The translations under genes and the position numbers were made by a program. The notes under the pieces are model-generated. The model was not told where the DNA came from. It saw only the letters and a list, made by a program, of their open reading frames with translations, and did no database searches. From Eubacterium ruminantium (GTDB lineage: Bacteria; Bacillota; Clostridia; Lachnospirales; Lachnospiraceae): 53,637 nucleotides of DNA. The stretch spans positions 1-53,637 of the forward strand of contig FNUU01000016.1 in assembly GCA_900108205.1 (NCBI GenBank), in the 5' to 3' direction. Positions 37,129 through 46,369 of the stretch are shown one piece after another (position 1 is the stretch's first letter; each line of letters begins with the position of its first letter).

Positions 37129-37458
37129 TTAACATTTGCTTTTACATTTCATATTTACTTTCTTCCACTCCTCCGCCTCAAACCGGAGGGGTTTGTTATT
37201 CCTCTGACTTCTTATAAACGCTCCCAATAGTTTCAATCCTCTCAGCCCATAATATGGCTTTAGAGCTATGATCACAAATGGCAATGCCGGCAGGGCTGAA
37301 ATGATTCCCTTAACCATACCGATATCTGGCAGTAACACCACCATACATAATGAAAAAAGGAATCCGAGAAGCAGATCAAATAGCTGCCATAACTCGAATC
37401 CCATAAAGAGTCTTTCCCTCACTCCGAGGAGCTCAGGGTTGATTTTGATTGGTTTCAT
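37129..37458 (-). CDS. PrgI-family membrane protein (VirB3-like)
   Basis: 109 residues with two membrane segments (LFDLLLGFLFSLCMVVLLP and GIISALPALPFVIIALKPYY) and a short basic C terminus. This is the size and layout of PrgI/TcpE-type proteins that occupy the VirB3 role. ATG 37458 has TAAGGAGTATTTT upstream. Located directly before virB4. Confidence 0.85.
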   Translation of the reverse strand: MKPIKINPELLGVRERLFMGFELWQLFDLLLGFLFSLCMVVLLPDIGMVKGIISALPALPFVIIALKPYYGLRGLKLLGAFIRSQRNNKPLRFEAEEWKKVNMKCKSKC

Positions 37459-37478
37459 AAAATACTCCTTAAATTAAA

Positions 37479-37500
37479 AGGCAGACAATTATGTCTGCCT
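37479..37500 (-). terminator. Intrinsic terminator or attenuator after the lipoprotein gene
   Basis: AGGCAGACA, loop ATTA, TGTCTGCCT: a 9-bp perfect stem, followed on the minus strand by TTTTAATTT. It lies between the lipoprotein stop (37515) and the PrgI start (37458). It likely limits read-through into virB4. Confidence 0.65.
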
Positions 37501-37514
37501 AATACTATTCTTAT

Positions 37515-38213
37515 TTAATCATCTAAATGATCTTCAATGAAATCAACATCCATGTATACTGCTTCTCCCCAACCTTGTTCTTTTGCTTCAGATGCCCCTC
37601 TCTTTATTTTACTAATGGCAACTGAATACGAAGAATACTTGCTTGAATCCTCGTCATAATAGCCTATTCCTGTTTCAGATCCATTATTTGGAGTAAGTGC
37701 TATCAAATTCTTATCTGCTGTTCCTCCAAGCTTATTGGCGCCAGAATAATGAATACTATATACAACGCTTCCATCTGTAAAATCAGAATACATTACTTCA
37801 ATTAGATGAAAACTATCAGGATCATATAGTTTTCTTCGAATCTCTTTAGATATAATAATAGCATAATTCATATGTTTTTCTTTTAGTTTTTCATTTAAAG
37901 CAGCCTTTTCTTCTTCCTCTTTCTTCTTTTCATTTTCTGACTTTTCTTTAAGTAAATTGTCTAATTCATCTTGTGCCTCAAGTAATACATTATAGTTATT
38001 TACAGACTCTTTCTGCTTATCTGTTAATGTCGAATATGTTGTTAATAGCTTATTTATTAAATCCTCATCATCAATTGTAACATCTCCGATAGAATTAATA
38101 TCATCTATCATCTTTTGGGCTACCGCATCAGGTTTGCTTTTTTCTTTTTTTCCACACGCCGATAAGCTAAAAACCATTATTATAACTAAAAGTATATATT
38201 TATTCTTACGCAT
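37515..38213 (-). CDS. Lipoprotein with coiled-coil region, function unknown
   Basis: 232 residues. Signal peptide with lipobox: MRKNKYILLVIIMVFSLSAC, cysteine at about 20, so lipidated and exposed outside the membrane. Next a helical region ending in a Glu/Lys-rich stretch (KEKSENEKKKEEEEKAALNE), then a beta-rich C-terminal domain with LYDPDSFHLIEVMYSDFTDG, a pattern seen in many Firmicute extracellular proteins. Ribosome site CGGGGGAATGC before ATG 38213. It interrupts the normal TrbL-PrgI order and belongs to a cargo block with the resolvase. Confidence 0.75.
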   Translation of the reverse strand: MRKNKYILLVIIMVFSLSACGKKEKSKPDAVAQKMIDDINSIGDVTIDDEDLINKLLTTYSTLTDKQKESVNNYNVLLEAQDELDNLLKEKSENEKKKEEEEKAALNEKLKEKHMNYAIIISKEIRRKLYDPDSFHLIEVMYSDFTDGSVVYSIHYSGANKLGGTADKNLIALTPNNGSETGIGYYDEDSSKYSSYSVAISKIKRGASEAKEQGWGEAVYMDVDFIEDHLDD

Positions 38214-38294
38214 AAAGCATTCCCCCGCTTTCTTTCTTTACTTTGAGAATTAAGTTTTCTCATTATTCTATATTATCACTATCTTTTCACTAAT

Positions 38295-38315
38295 TGGTGG
38301 GCTCATAGCCCACTT
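38295..38315. repeat. GTGGGCT-N3-AGCCCAC palindrome, copy 3
   Basis: TGGTGGGCT, CAT, AGCCCACTT: same orientation and size as copies at 1592, 2681 and 39399. It lies between the lipoprotein gene and the 58-aa gene. Confidence 0.75.
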
Positions 38316-38327
38316 CAGAAAAGAACT

Positions 38328-38504
38328 CTATCTATCTTTAAAACATATTCTGCAGTCTTTTTTATGGATACCTTCTGATTTTGTGGCATCATCATATGTC
38401 TTAAAGAAAACAAATTGAGGATCTTTTCTGTTAACCTTTGAATGACAACACTCTCCATATACATGTAATGTTCCTGTTTTTTTGTTCAATACATATTTGT
38501 CCAT
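38328..38504 (-). CDS. Small cysteine-rich protein (58 aa), possible zinc ribbon
   Basis: Read by hand from ATG 38504 (AGAAGGGTTGAAAA before it) to TAG at 38328. MDKYVLNKKTGTLHVYGECC then ATKSEGIHKKDCRICFKDR: the two cysteine pairs (ECC ... DCRIC) with histidines resemble the short Ada-like or GxLH..C zinc-binding modules found in Firmicute surface and phage proteins. The function is unknown. Lies between the resolvase gene and the lipoprotein. Confidence 0.65.
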   Translation of the reverse strand: MDKYVLNKKTGTLHVYGECCHSKVNRKDPQFVFFKTYDDATKSEGIHKKDCRICFKDR

Positions 38505-38536
38505 TTTTCAACCCTTCTTTCTCTTTTTCAAATTGT

Positions 38537-38667
38537 GTACTTTTTGACAGAGGATGCTTATGTTACAAAAATCACCTATGAAATATCGATTTTTCATTGA
38601 GATGTTCTTCAAAGAATGGTATTATTATCTATATAAAAAGGCTGTCAAAAAGTACTCTTTTTGACAG
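38537..38667. other. Candidate resolution site (res) of the serine recombinase
   Basis: The 14-mer CTGTCAAAAAGTAC occurs at 38642-38655 on the plus strand and inverted at 38537-38550, bracketing about 90 bp without a gene. It lies directly beside the resolvase gene, where serine resolvases keep their binding sites. The right copy is also part of a perfect hairpin (see terminator). Confidence 0.4.
38642..38667 (-). terminator. Intrinsic terminator of the resolvase gene
   Basis: CTGTCAAAAAG, TACT, CTTTTTGACAG: an 11-bp perfect stem six bases past the resolvase stop, followed on the minus strand by CCTTTTTATA. Confidence 0.65.
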
Positions 38668-38672
38668 TTCTT

Positions 38673-39356
<684 letters not shown>

Positions 39357-39398
39357 TCATTTTCATACAAAAGATTTTATCATGACTTATATTTCAAA

Positions 39399-39419
39399 TG
39401 GTGGGCTACTAGCCCACTA
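39399..39419. repeat. GTGGGCT-N3-AGCCCAC palindrome, copy 4
   Basis: TGGTGGGCT, ACT, AGCCCACTA. It lies between the TrbL-like gene stop (39432) and the resolvase gene. With copy 3 it brackets the resolvase and the 58-aa gene (1.1 kb). Confidence 0.75.
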
Positions 39420-39431
39420 CAATTCAGATAA

Positions 39432-40301
39432 TCATATCCCAAACACCCTATTCACCAGCTTATCTGTTCCCTTCAGCATTCCGAACAGCATCAGGAACAG
39501 GAAGCTCATCTCTGCCATGTATCCAAACACTCTGCTATCGTCCGAGATAGCTCCGGTGCTCCCTGATCCCATGGATCTCGACCACTTGACGTTGAATCCG
39601 GACGTAAAGAATGCCTGGAACAGGTACAACACCAGCACCATTACCAAAGCTTCCAATACAACCGCCAGGAACGTCTTGAGGAAGTTATAAAATACAAATC
39701 TAGTTGACTTACTGATAACCGTTGATACAGGAAGCGGCGAAATAGCGATCAGCAAATACATATTGAAGAGTCTTCCATAGACTGAAAGAAGCACGCCACA
39801 GGTCGAGATAACTATCCACACCGAAGCAATGATAACGATGATAAATACACCTATCTGTCTGGTTATCCTCATACGCCCTATGGCATCGTTCAGCTGTTCC
39901 GGAATGGTTATATGAAATATCGAAGTCCCATCATCGGCAACCATTCCGGTTACATTCATCATCCGCTTTGTCATCCCCTGCCCGATCTTGATGCATTCGA
40001 GAAGAAGGTATTTGCCATAGTAAAGGATTGCATTTGCAAGGATAACCTCAATAAGAAACTGTAGCCAGACGGTACCGCGCTTAAGCTCAGCGTATCTGGA
40101 TGTCGACTGCAGCAGTCCGATCCAGATAAGCATTCCGGCAATAGTGATTCCCATGGCCACCATAGCATCATACAATGCACTGACAGCCTGCCATATGGCT
40201 CCATCCTGAAATGTAGTTATATCCGTCGTAAGTATCCCCAGGAACATATCAATCTTATCGCAGAAAAACTCCAATGCCGCAGCAAATATGTCTGCAATCA
40301 T
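39432..40301 (-). CDS. TrbL/VirB6-like polytopic membrane protein
   Basis: 289 residues with about six hydrophobic segments, e.g. AMGITIAGMLIWIGLL, IGVFIIVIIASVWIVISTCG, LYGRLFNMYLL-type stretch VYGRLFNMYLLIAISPLPVS and FLKTFLAVVLEALVMVLVLY. The IAISPLPVSTV motif after a YGR/FN stretch is typical of the TrbL-like (CD0411-type) proteins of Tn1549-like elements. It forms part of the inner-membrane channel. Start ATG 40301 has AAGGAGGCGAGG upstream; it lies 32 bases after the TrbC-like gene. Confidence 0.85.
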   Translation of the reverse strand: MIADIFAAALEFFCDKIDMFLGILTTDITTFQDGAIWQAVSALYDAMVAMGITIAGMLIWIGLLQSTSRYAELKRGTVWLQFLIEVILANAILYYGKYLLLECIKIGQGMTKRMMNVTGMVADDGTSIFHITIPEQLNDAIGRMRITRQIGVFIIVIIASVWIVISTCGVLLSVYGRLFNMYLLIAISPLPVSTVISKSTRFVFYNFLKTFLAVVLEALVMVLVLYLFQAFFTSGFNVKWSRSMGSGSTGAISDDSRVFGYMAEMSFLFLMLFGMLKGTDKLVNRVFGI

Positions 40302-40333
40302 TCATCCTCGCCTCCTTCCTCTCTAAAGCCATT

Positions 40334-40753
40334 TTATTTACCAAGGATCCATTTCACTATGCTCGGAGCAAATGCGATTACCACTCCGATAACTCCGACT
40401 ATAATTCCCATATTTCTTGATTCAGTATTGTGTCCTGCCTGGTTCATCGCAGCCCATATAAAGCCGAACAACGCCATGATTCCTCCAATCCAGCCACAGA
40501 CCCAGTTGATCAGTTTATTTGTCCTTTCTGCAGCATTATCAAGTTCAGGAACACCACTGGTGTCACTGAGAACAGTTACATTTTTCTCTGTTCCTTCTTC
40601 TGTTACATCCTCTGTATTATCTCCGAAAACCCTTCCACCTATTGCATTTCTGCCGACAGTCTGCGCACTTACCCCTGTACTCTTTGTCATAAAAAAAGCA
40701 ACACCTACGAAAAGTGCTGCAACCAAAAACATTCTTATTTTGTTTAATTTCAT
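40334..40753 (-). CDS. TrbC/VirB2-like (Maff2 family) membrane protein
   Basis: 139 residues. A signal-like N terminus (MFLVAALFVGVAFFMTK), an extracellular acidic linker, then two membrane helices: LINWVCGWIGGIMALFGFIW and MGIIVGVIGVVIAFAPSIVK. This is the Maff2/TrbC type found before TrbL in Gram-positive conjugative elements; it probably forms the pilin-like or channel subunit. ATG 40753 has TGGAGGATACTG upstream. Confidence 0.82.
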   Translation of the reverse strand: MKLNKIRMFLVAALFVGVAFFMTKSTGVSAQTVGRNAIGGRVFGDNTEDVTEEGTEKNVTVLSDTSGVPELDNAAERTNKLINWVCGWIGGIMALFGFIWAAMNQAGHNTESRNMGIIVGVIGVVIAFAPSIVKWILGK

Positions 40754-40874
40754 TTTCAGTATCCTCCATATTATTTTGTTGACTATAGTGTCTCATCATC
40801 TATATAATAATTACATCTTTGATAACTTAATTATAAAAAGCCTCGAAGAGTGTCACGTAATTTAGCAGACACGC

Positions 40875-40903
40875 TTGACATTAAACGCTCAGATTGTTAT
40901 ATT
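40875..40903 (+). promoter_or_regulatory. Consensus sigma-A promoter reading toward the toxin gene 3' end
   Basis: TTGACA (40875-40880), a spacer of exactly 17 bases, TATATT (40898-40903). This is the best promoter match in the window. It lies on the strand opposite to all neighbouring genes and would start a transcript at about 40910 that is antisense to the end of the 33-aa gene. Confidence 0.75.
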
Positions 40904-40909
40904 AAAGAT

Positions 40910-41000
40910 ACAAAAAGGTGCTACCGATAGACGGTTAGCCCAAATAAGATTTGTTTATAAAAAATAACCGCATCTATTTGGTCGTAGGGCGGTTATTTTT
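40910..41000 (+). ncRNA. Putative antisense antitoxin RNA (type I)
   Basis: Transcription from the promoter at 40875-40903 would give about 90 nt ending at the intrinsic terminator at 40960-41000. Its last part overlaps the last codons and 3' UTR of the toxin mRNA on the minus strand. This is the convergent, 3'-overlapping arrangement of TxpA/RatA-like systems. Its 5' part GGTGCTACC...ACGGTTAG is similar in sequence (not complementary) to the toxin leader. Confidence 0.55.
40960..41000. terminator. Bidirectional terminator shared by toxin mRNA and antisense RNA
   Basis: AAAAATAACCGC (40960-40971) pairs perfectly with GCGGTTATTTTT (40989-41000). T-runs lie on both sides, so it can end both convergent transcripts. 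The toxin stop codon is inside it. Confidence 0.75.
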
Positions 41001-41094
41001 GTGGTTTATTATTATCGTGTCCGATCATATATCCAAGGCCAAAGCACCCAATGCATAAAGCAATGACTGCAATAAGCCCATCTATAGTCAACAT
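40993..41094 (-). CDS. Holin-like small toxin (33 aa), probable type I toxin
   Basis: ATG 41094 follows the very strong site GAAAGGAGGGCGTGTAT. The peptide MLTIDGLIAVIALCIGCFGL continues to GYMIGHDNNKPQK: one membrane helix with a short charged tail, as in the TxpA/BsrG/holin-like toxin peptides of Bacillota. A promoter lies at 41205-41233 and a leader of about 100 nt contains a CAGAGGG/CCCTCTG hairpin. The convergent antisense promoter supports a type I toxin-antitoxin system that could stabilise the conjugative element. The spacing between virD4 and trbC fits small toxin genes seen in related elements. Confidence 0.65.
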   Translation of the reverse strand: MLTIDGLIAVIALCIGCFGLGYMIGHDNNKPQK

Positions 41095-41204
41095 ATACAC
41101 GCCCTCCTTTCACCTGATTCCCCGAAGGGTTTCTATGTAATCAGAGGGTCACAGTCCCTCTGTTGAAGGACTAACCGCCTACCGTTTAGGTAGCACCCAG
41201 ATTG

Positions 41205-41233
41205 ATTATATCATATAGCCTGATATTATCCAC
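41205..41233 (-). promoter_or_regulatory. Candidate promoter of the small toxin gene
   Basis: Minus strand: perfect TATAAT (41210-41205), 17-base spacer, weak GTGGAT at -35. It lies 110 bases before the toxin ATG and just past the virD4 stop. The following leader starts with GGGTGCTACC. Confidence 0.4.
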
Positions 41234-41252
41234 TTAAAAATTGTAAATTCTT

Positions 41253-43912
41253 TCACTCGTATTCATCCACATCCAGCAGATACCCGTCCGCCTTTGGCAG
41301 AGCCATAAGCTTTCCTGAGTATTGACCACCCACCACTTCTACCGTTCCAATCGATAGCGGAGCCTTTCCCCAGTCATATGGTATATCACCTTTCTTATCC
41401 GCCACACCATCATAAAATTCATGTTTTTTCAAATCATACTTATAATCCTGGATGACACCATAATACGGCGTGATCAGAAAACATTTCTTCTTATCCAGAC
41501 TTCTGACCTCTCCCGGTGTCCTCAGATCTCTCTGGATCAGCTGCTCCTGCCTCGAACTGCCGCCCTGCCTGCCATAGTTCTTTGTATATGTATAAGCATG
41601 GATAGTACATTTACCCATAAGTTCCGAATAGTATTTGCAAGTCTCAAGCTCCAGTGAGCCGAGAAAGAGCTGCCATGCACAGTTTCCATACAGAGTCCTG
41701 TAGTATTTCTCAAATATGGCCTCAATCTGCTGTTTATCCTGAAGAACTATAACAAACGAAATATTCCTTGAACGGCTTGTTGAGAGGATCTTCTGATAAT
41801 CATCAGGCAGTGCGATATTTGAGAACTCATCCATGAAGAAACGTACAGGTCTCGGTAACGGTCCATTTGCCACGTGATCCGCATAATCATATAGTTGCTG
41901 GAACATCTGCGTATATAGCGTTCCTGCCATAAAGTTATAGACGGAGTTGTTATCCGGGATGATCATAAATACAGCCACCTTCTTGGTTGCAAGATCCAGG
42001 ATATCCATTTCATCCTTAAATGTCATACTCTGCATTGATTCAAGGTTAAATACAGACATCCTAGATGCAAACGTGGCTCTTACCGATGATAGCGTTCGCC
42101 CCTTGGCAGAGCTCCACATTTCATAATATCCATATGATGATTCCTTGGCATTTTTGATACGTTTGAAAAGCTTATCAACCGGATCATCATTTTTCTTTGT
42201 TTCAGAGTCATCAATATATCCAAATATCTTCATGATAGTGGACATATTCTGCTCGTTCTTCGGAGCAAAATGATACAGATATAGACAAAAGCTCATCATC
42301 ATGCTCTTGGCCAGATCACTCCAGATCTGTTCACCCTTCGTAGCAGTCTTGTCATCCATAGCCGCCCACATATTATTTACAAATAGCAGGATATCATCAT
42401 CACTTCGGAAATACCTGAACGGATTATAACCATGACTCTTCACATGTTCCACAAGATCCAGCACCCTGACATCATATCCATTTTCTTTAAGCAACCTGCC
42501 GGTCTTCTTAAGGATCTATAGCAATAGGTAAGGCTTTGATATAATCTCCACCTTTTCCCCTGCTCTACACCGTACGTGACCCTTTCAGGTCATACGGCGT
42601 GCCATCATGCTTGTAAATCATTTAGTCGACTTGATTTACATTTTGCATGACTAGAGGCCTTTCCTCCACCGCTTATTATCACGGTTTCATAGGTACAGCG
42701 CCTCCGCTATCACTGACATTATCTCCCTTATATCATCAATGATGATTTTCCCGTTCGATACGCTTCATAGAAAGTAGATTCTCCACGCTGTCAGCTTTCC
42801 ACGTTCCAAATACACTATCTTTCACATATATCCTTAGGTTTCTTCTATGAGCCTGCTACCTTGCCGATGCCTGTAACATCGCATGGGCTTTCATAAAGGC
42901 AGAGTCTTACTGACCCACAGTAGCAACACTAGTTGTGTTACCTTGCATTTCTACAAAGTCCCGATATAGACCCGTACATTCAAAGATTCGTCAGAAGGCT
43001 AGTCAACCTTCATTCTAACCATAGATATTTTATAGACCTCCGGCATATAGGACATATCTTCCACCTCTGGAAGACTTTCGACAGCCTAGCTGTTACGATG
43101 TCTCTCTGCCGACTTCACCGAGCTTCTTACATTTCCGTTTCTACTAACTTCAATGCAAGTCGGAGTATTAAGGATGCCTTTCAAGGCGTTACCCTATCAT
43201 TCGACATTTTGTGTATTTAGTTCTACAGCTTCTGTTATATTAAGCGAGCTGTGCCATAGCTTTTCACTATGGAACGTGTCGCACCGCCCTTAGGATCCGT
43301 TGTGACCGGATTACAATTCATCTGGATGATGTTTGGAATTATAAAGCCTCTGGTCTTCATACGGCCGGCGCCTCCAAGGACAAGAGTGTTAATGTTGTCG
43401 CAATTTGAATCCATAGATACCCTGACATTCCTGGTAAATATGATGTCGTTTTGAAATCTCGCCATTTCTGTTTTTTTACTCTCGGGCTTGTCTTCTTTGT
43501 TATTAAGCATCTCCTGGGAAGTCATTTCATTCTTCTTTTCAATTTTCTTTCTCTTTTTATATTTCTTGTATTTTCTGGACTTCTTGGTTCTGAGCATCCT
43601 CCCGACTTTCTTCGCATTTGCCCACTTTGCCGAATCATGCTCCTCTCCCGGCATCGTATTTTTCAGAGATGTAATTATCAGGAAGAACACTGACACATAT
43701 ATCAAGGTATAAACGATTACCACCAGCACCGTCTGTCTTGAGAATACAAAATGCAGTGGTCTCTTCTCCATCTCATCTTCCATGTAATCAATGAGTTTCA
43801 GAAGACTGCTTCCTTTGAAACTCGAAAATCTGATAACCGGCACAAGAAGTATCGGATACATGACAAATGCCAGGCATTTCAGCATACGCTTTCTTTCTTC
43901 AAGCAATGGCAT
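41253..43912 (-). CDS. virD4: VirD4/TraG-type coupling protein, interrupted by a group II intron
   Basis: Two exons, 43912-43285 and 42517-41253. Joined, they give 631 codons including the stop, with no frame change; the junction restores DPKGEILKKTGRLLKENGYD, the normal coupling-protein sequence. Exon 1 has two N-terminal membrane segments (FVMYPILLVPVI and TVLVVIVYTLIYVSVFFLII) and the P-loop region NTLVLGGAGRMKTRGFIIPN. The glycine before the lysine is methionine here, a departure from GxGKT. Exon 2 has ATPase motifs including RFFMDEFSNIALPDDYQKIL (Walker B) and ISFVIVLQDKQQIE. The protein recruits the relaxosome to the channel. Without splicing it stops after about 225 residues. Start ATG 43912 overlaps the previous gene by 14 bases. 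Confidence 0.92.
42518..43284 (-). mobile_element. ORF-less group II intron in virD4 (767 nt)
   Basis: On the minus strand the intron starts GTGCGACACG (43284) and ends CTTACCTATTGCTAT (42518), matching the GTGYG 5' end and AY 3' end of group II introns. Domain V is visible at 42599-42568: CGCCGTATGACC, GAAA loop, GGTCACGTACGGTG, with the two-base bulge. Domain VI follows. Removing it restores the exon frame exactly. The length equals a bare ribozyme; no reverse transcriptase or maturase frame is present, so splicing must be autonomous or helped by a maturase from elsewhere. Confidence 0.9.
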
Positions 43913-44714
43913 CTCTCCCTTCTTCGATCGTCATGATTATATTTCTAAAAGCAGTATCCATATTCCCCAGACCTGAGCGTAAAGCATTTAGGGTAACTGT
44001 TGGATTCCGTCTGATAAATGGTATATCCGGAGGCTTCTGCTGATACCTCTTGCAGGTCATATAGCTTGCAGAGAGTGCCTCAGCATTATGTGCATCACGG
44101 TTGTAGTGGTAATCCTTCACAGCTTGATCCTTTTTCACCGGTTCAGATTTATTGTACTTCTTCTGGTATATTTCCCTGTAGATATCATCTAGGTAAAAAT
44201 GTGCATACTCACGAAGCAGATTCTGACTTATCTCATCAAAGTCCTTATAATCATTCGTTACAAGGATTTCTTTTTTCTCACTGTCATAGAAACATTTAAG
44301 CTTATTATCAAGTTTCTTATCCATGAACGTTATCTCACACGGAGCCACATCCATAATAGTTTCCGCAAAGGATCCGCTATCCTGAAATGTCAACTGCCTT
44401 CTCCTCGCAGCATTTGTATATTTGATATCAAATACTTCCATGAATGAATGATCAGCTTCATTTCCTGACAAAATATATATCGGATTATCCATACGAAGAA
44501 CAGTAATCCCAGCCATGTTCCACGCCATCATCGTTCTGACATCCGTTGCCGCTTTGTCATATCCATAAATGATAATCTTGTTTGAAATACCAAGCCTGCT
44601 ATCCATCCTGCTAAGATAATCCAGAAAAGCCTTGTACCGATCCGGATCATCCATCAACTCTTTTGTTGTATCATCAACATATTTGAGCAAACGCTTCACA
44701 AACTCATTTTCCAA
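43899..44714 (-). CDS. LtrC-like / ArdC-N-like conjugation accessory protein
   Basis: 271 residues. The first 100 resemble the ArdC N-terminal DNA-binding domain: YKAFLDYLSRMDSRLGISNK, then TMMAWNMAGITVLRMDNPIY. Next comes a metallopeptidase-like part in which the expected HExxH is LLREYAHFYLDD, i.e. the first histidine is lost, so it is probably inactive. The C terminus has AEALSASYMTCKRY and a helical tail. Start is TTG at 44714, decided by GGAGGGAGGCGCAAA six bases upstream; no in-frame ATG is near. Between pcfB and virD4, as in Tn1549-like elements. Role: single-strand DNA binding or antirestriction in the recipient, by analogy. Confidence 0.65.
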   Translation of the reverse strand: MENEFVKRLLKYVDDTTKELMDDPDRYKAFLDYLSRMDSRLGISNKIIIYGYDKAATDVRTMMAWNMAGITVLRMDNPIYILSGNEADHSFMEVFDIKYTNAARRRQLTFQDSGSFAETIMDVAPCEITFMDKKLDNKLKCFYDSEKKEILVTNDYKDFDEISQNLLREYAHFYLDDIYREIYQKKYNKSEPVKKDQAVKDYHYNRDAHNAEALSASYMTCKRYQQKPPDIPFIRRNPTVTLNALRSGLGNMDTAFRNIIMTIEEGRDAIA

Positions 44715-44733
44715 TTTGCGCCTCCCTCCTCAA

Positions 44734-45570
44734 TCATTGCACAACACTTGTTTTGCTCTTGTCTCTCTCATCCTCATCATCCGGTTGTAATAGTCCCCTC
44801 ATGAAGTTACGTATTGCATCCTCATCCATGGTGTTGCTACGATCCTTACTTCTTTCTTCTTCAGCCTTCTTTGCATTTTCCTCCAGTTCCTTGATCACAG
44901 ACTTCCGCTCTTTATCCGGCTGATACATCCTTCTTTCATTCATCGAGTAAGCGCCGGACTGAAACTCGTTCCCCTCCGACGCTTCCGCGGGGTTTATCTG
45001 TACCGCAGGTTGCAGCATTTTTCCCAGCACGTCACGAATGTCGGCAACTGAGTCAAACTGTGATTTCTTCAGGTTATGTTTCTGATCATTAACTTGATCA
45101 TTTTTTACAGCATCATTCGTTCTATACTGGCTGTTCTGCCCTTCCGCTTGTGTCCTGTCATCTCCCTTTGTTGCAGTAACCGAAGCCGCAATCTCAACAA
45201 GCGAATACTTTTCAATGATCCTGTTAATCTTGCTGGCATCCTCAGCCTTAACCATGATGTCATAAATACCGGCCTCTTTATCGTCGCCATGACGTTTAAC
45301 TACGCTGTATTTGACACCATAGTCCTTTGCAGCATCCTTAAATGCATTGAACCGTTCATCTCCCTTCAACGTAAACACCTTCAGCTCAGAACCGGACTGA
45401 AGCAGTGACTTCAGCCTAACCTTACCACTTGCCTTCGATTCCTCAGATGCCGCCGCCGAGATGAACTTCAATAGTTCCACCGATGCCTGTCCTGACACCT
45501 TCAGAAAAAAAACAGAACCAGATAATACAAGCCGTACTATCTGGTCCGATTCATTCGTACCACTATACAT
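44734..45570 (-). CDS. PcfB-family (DUF3801) relaxosome-linked protein
   Basis: 278 residues from ATG 45570 (AAGGAGAAAGTG upstream; the GTG at 45576 is an alternative). The N-terminal 125 residues form the PcfB/DUF3801 domain: LKVFTLKGDERFNAFKDAAK, YGVKYSVVKRHGDD, and YDIMVKAEDASKINRIIEKY. The rest is charged and probably disordered. PcfB binds relaxase and helps recruit it to the coupling protein. Located just before the LtrC-like gene and virD4, as expected. Confidence 0.85.
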   Translation of the reverse strand: MYSGTNESDQIVRLVLSGSVFFLKVSGQASVELLKFISAAASEESKASGKVRLKSLLQSGSELKVFTLKGDERFNAFKDAAKDYGVKYSVVKRHGDDKEAGIYDIMVKAEDASKINRIIEKYSLVEIAASVTATKGDDRTQAEGQNSQYRTNDAVKNDQVNDQKHNLKKSQFDSVADIRDVLGKMLQPAVQINPAEASEGNEFQSGAYSMNERRMYQPDKERKSVIKELEENAKKAEEERSKDRSNTMDEDAIRNFMRGLLQPDDEDERDKSKTSVVQ

Positions 45571-45723
45571 ATTCACTTTCTCCTTCCTTACTTTTTGCTT
45601 TTGTATTTGATAAAAGGCAGAAACAACTAAGCTTCTACCTTTTGATTATCTGTTATATTTAGACTGATCACAGCTACAAATCTATTTGTATTCATCATCG
45701 GTTATTCAATCTTTTGAGCAATA

Positions 45724-46287
45724 CTACAAGTCAAAATCCACCTCAATAAAAACATCACATGTTTCTTTCTCACCTTTGTGTGCAGAAAATGACTCGCCCA
45801 ACTTTTTTCGAAATTTATCACACTTTTCTTTACCAAACAAACTCTTATAGCGGACCTCATAGTGGACTATTGGTTCTGATATGGTGATGCCGTCTTCCTT
45901 AGCTTTGTTATTTATGTCGTTAAGAGCCCTCTTTCCCAAAGGTGATAGTTCAACAGTCACCTTACTACCATTTTTAGATATAGTAAAAAGATCTCTGATG
46001 TAGATAGCATCGTTATAACCATATTTGTCCTTCTTATATACTGGGGAATCATCTTTAAATTTATGCATGAATTCGTCATAGCTCGCAGCATAAAACTTGA
46101 ACGACTGATGAATACTCTCAATATCGTGATAATGATTTGAAGAAGTGTTTTTATCAAAATAATTCTTGATGTTTAACTTTTTATTACTAATCCAGCTTTC
46201 AATAAGGCGCTGATATATCTCTTCATCAGTGTAATAATTACTCTTATGCTGTTCTCTGTATTGATTCATATCATCTTTAAATGACAT
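45724..46287 (-). CDS. Conserved hypothetical protein of the transfer module (187 aa)
   Basis: 187 residues from ATG 46287, with ATGGAGGGCAGTT before it; the longer frame to 46332 lacks a ribosome site. N-terminal helices (MSFKDDMNQYREQHKSNYYT), then a beta-rich region KVTVELSPLGKRALNDINNK and a C-terminal TCDVFIEVDFDL. I do not recognise a family. Placed between relaxase and pcfB, so it is probably a relaxosome accessory. Confidence 0.6.
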   Translation of the reverse strand: MSFKDDMNQYREQHKSNYYTDEEIYQRLIESWISNKKLNIKNYFDKNTSSNHYHDIESIHQSFKFYAASYDEFMHKFKDDSPVYKKDKYGYNDAIYIRDLFTISKNGSKVTVELSPLGKRALNDINNKAKEDGITISEPIVHYEVRYKSLFGKEKCDKFRKKLGESFSAHKGEKETCDVFIEVDFDL

Positions 46288-46369
46288 AACTGCCCTCCAT
46301 TTATTTTTTTTACCAATAGTGATATTAAGCATCTAGCCATTTGTAGCTTATCTTTATAAGCAATGGAAT

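Noticed and set aside
42495..43284. Frameshift or simple deletion splitting virD4
   Set aside because: Group II intron ends and domain V are present and removal restores the frame to the base, which a random disruption would not do.
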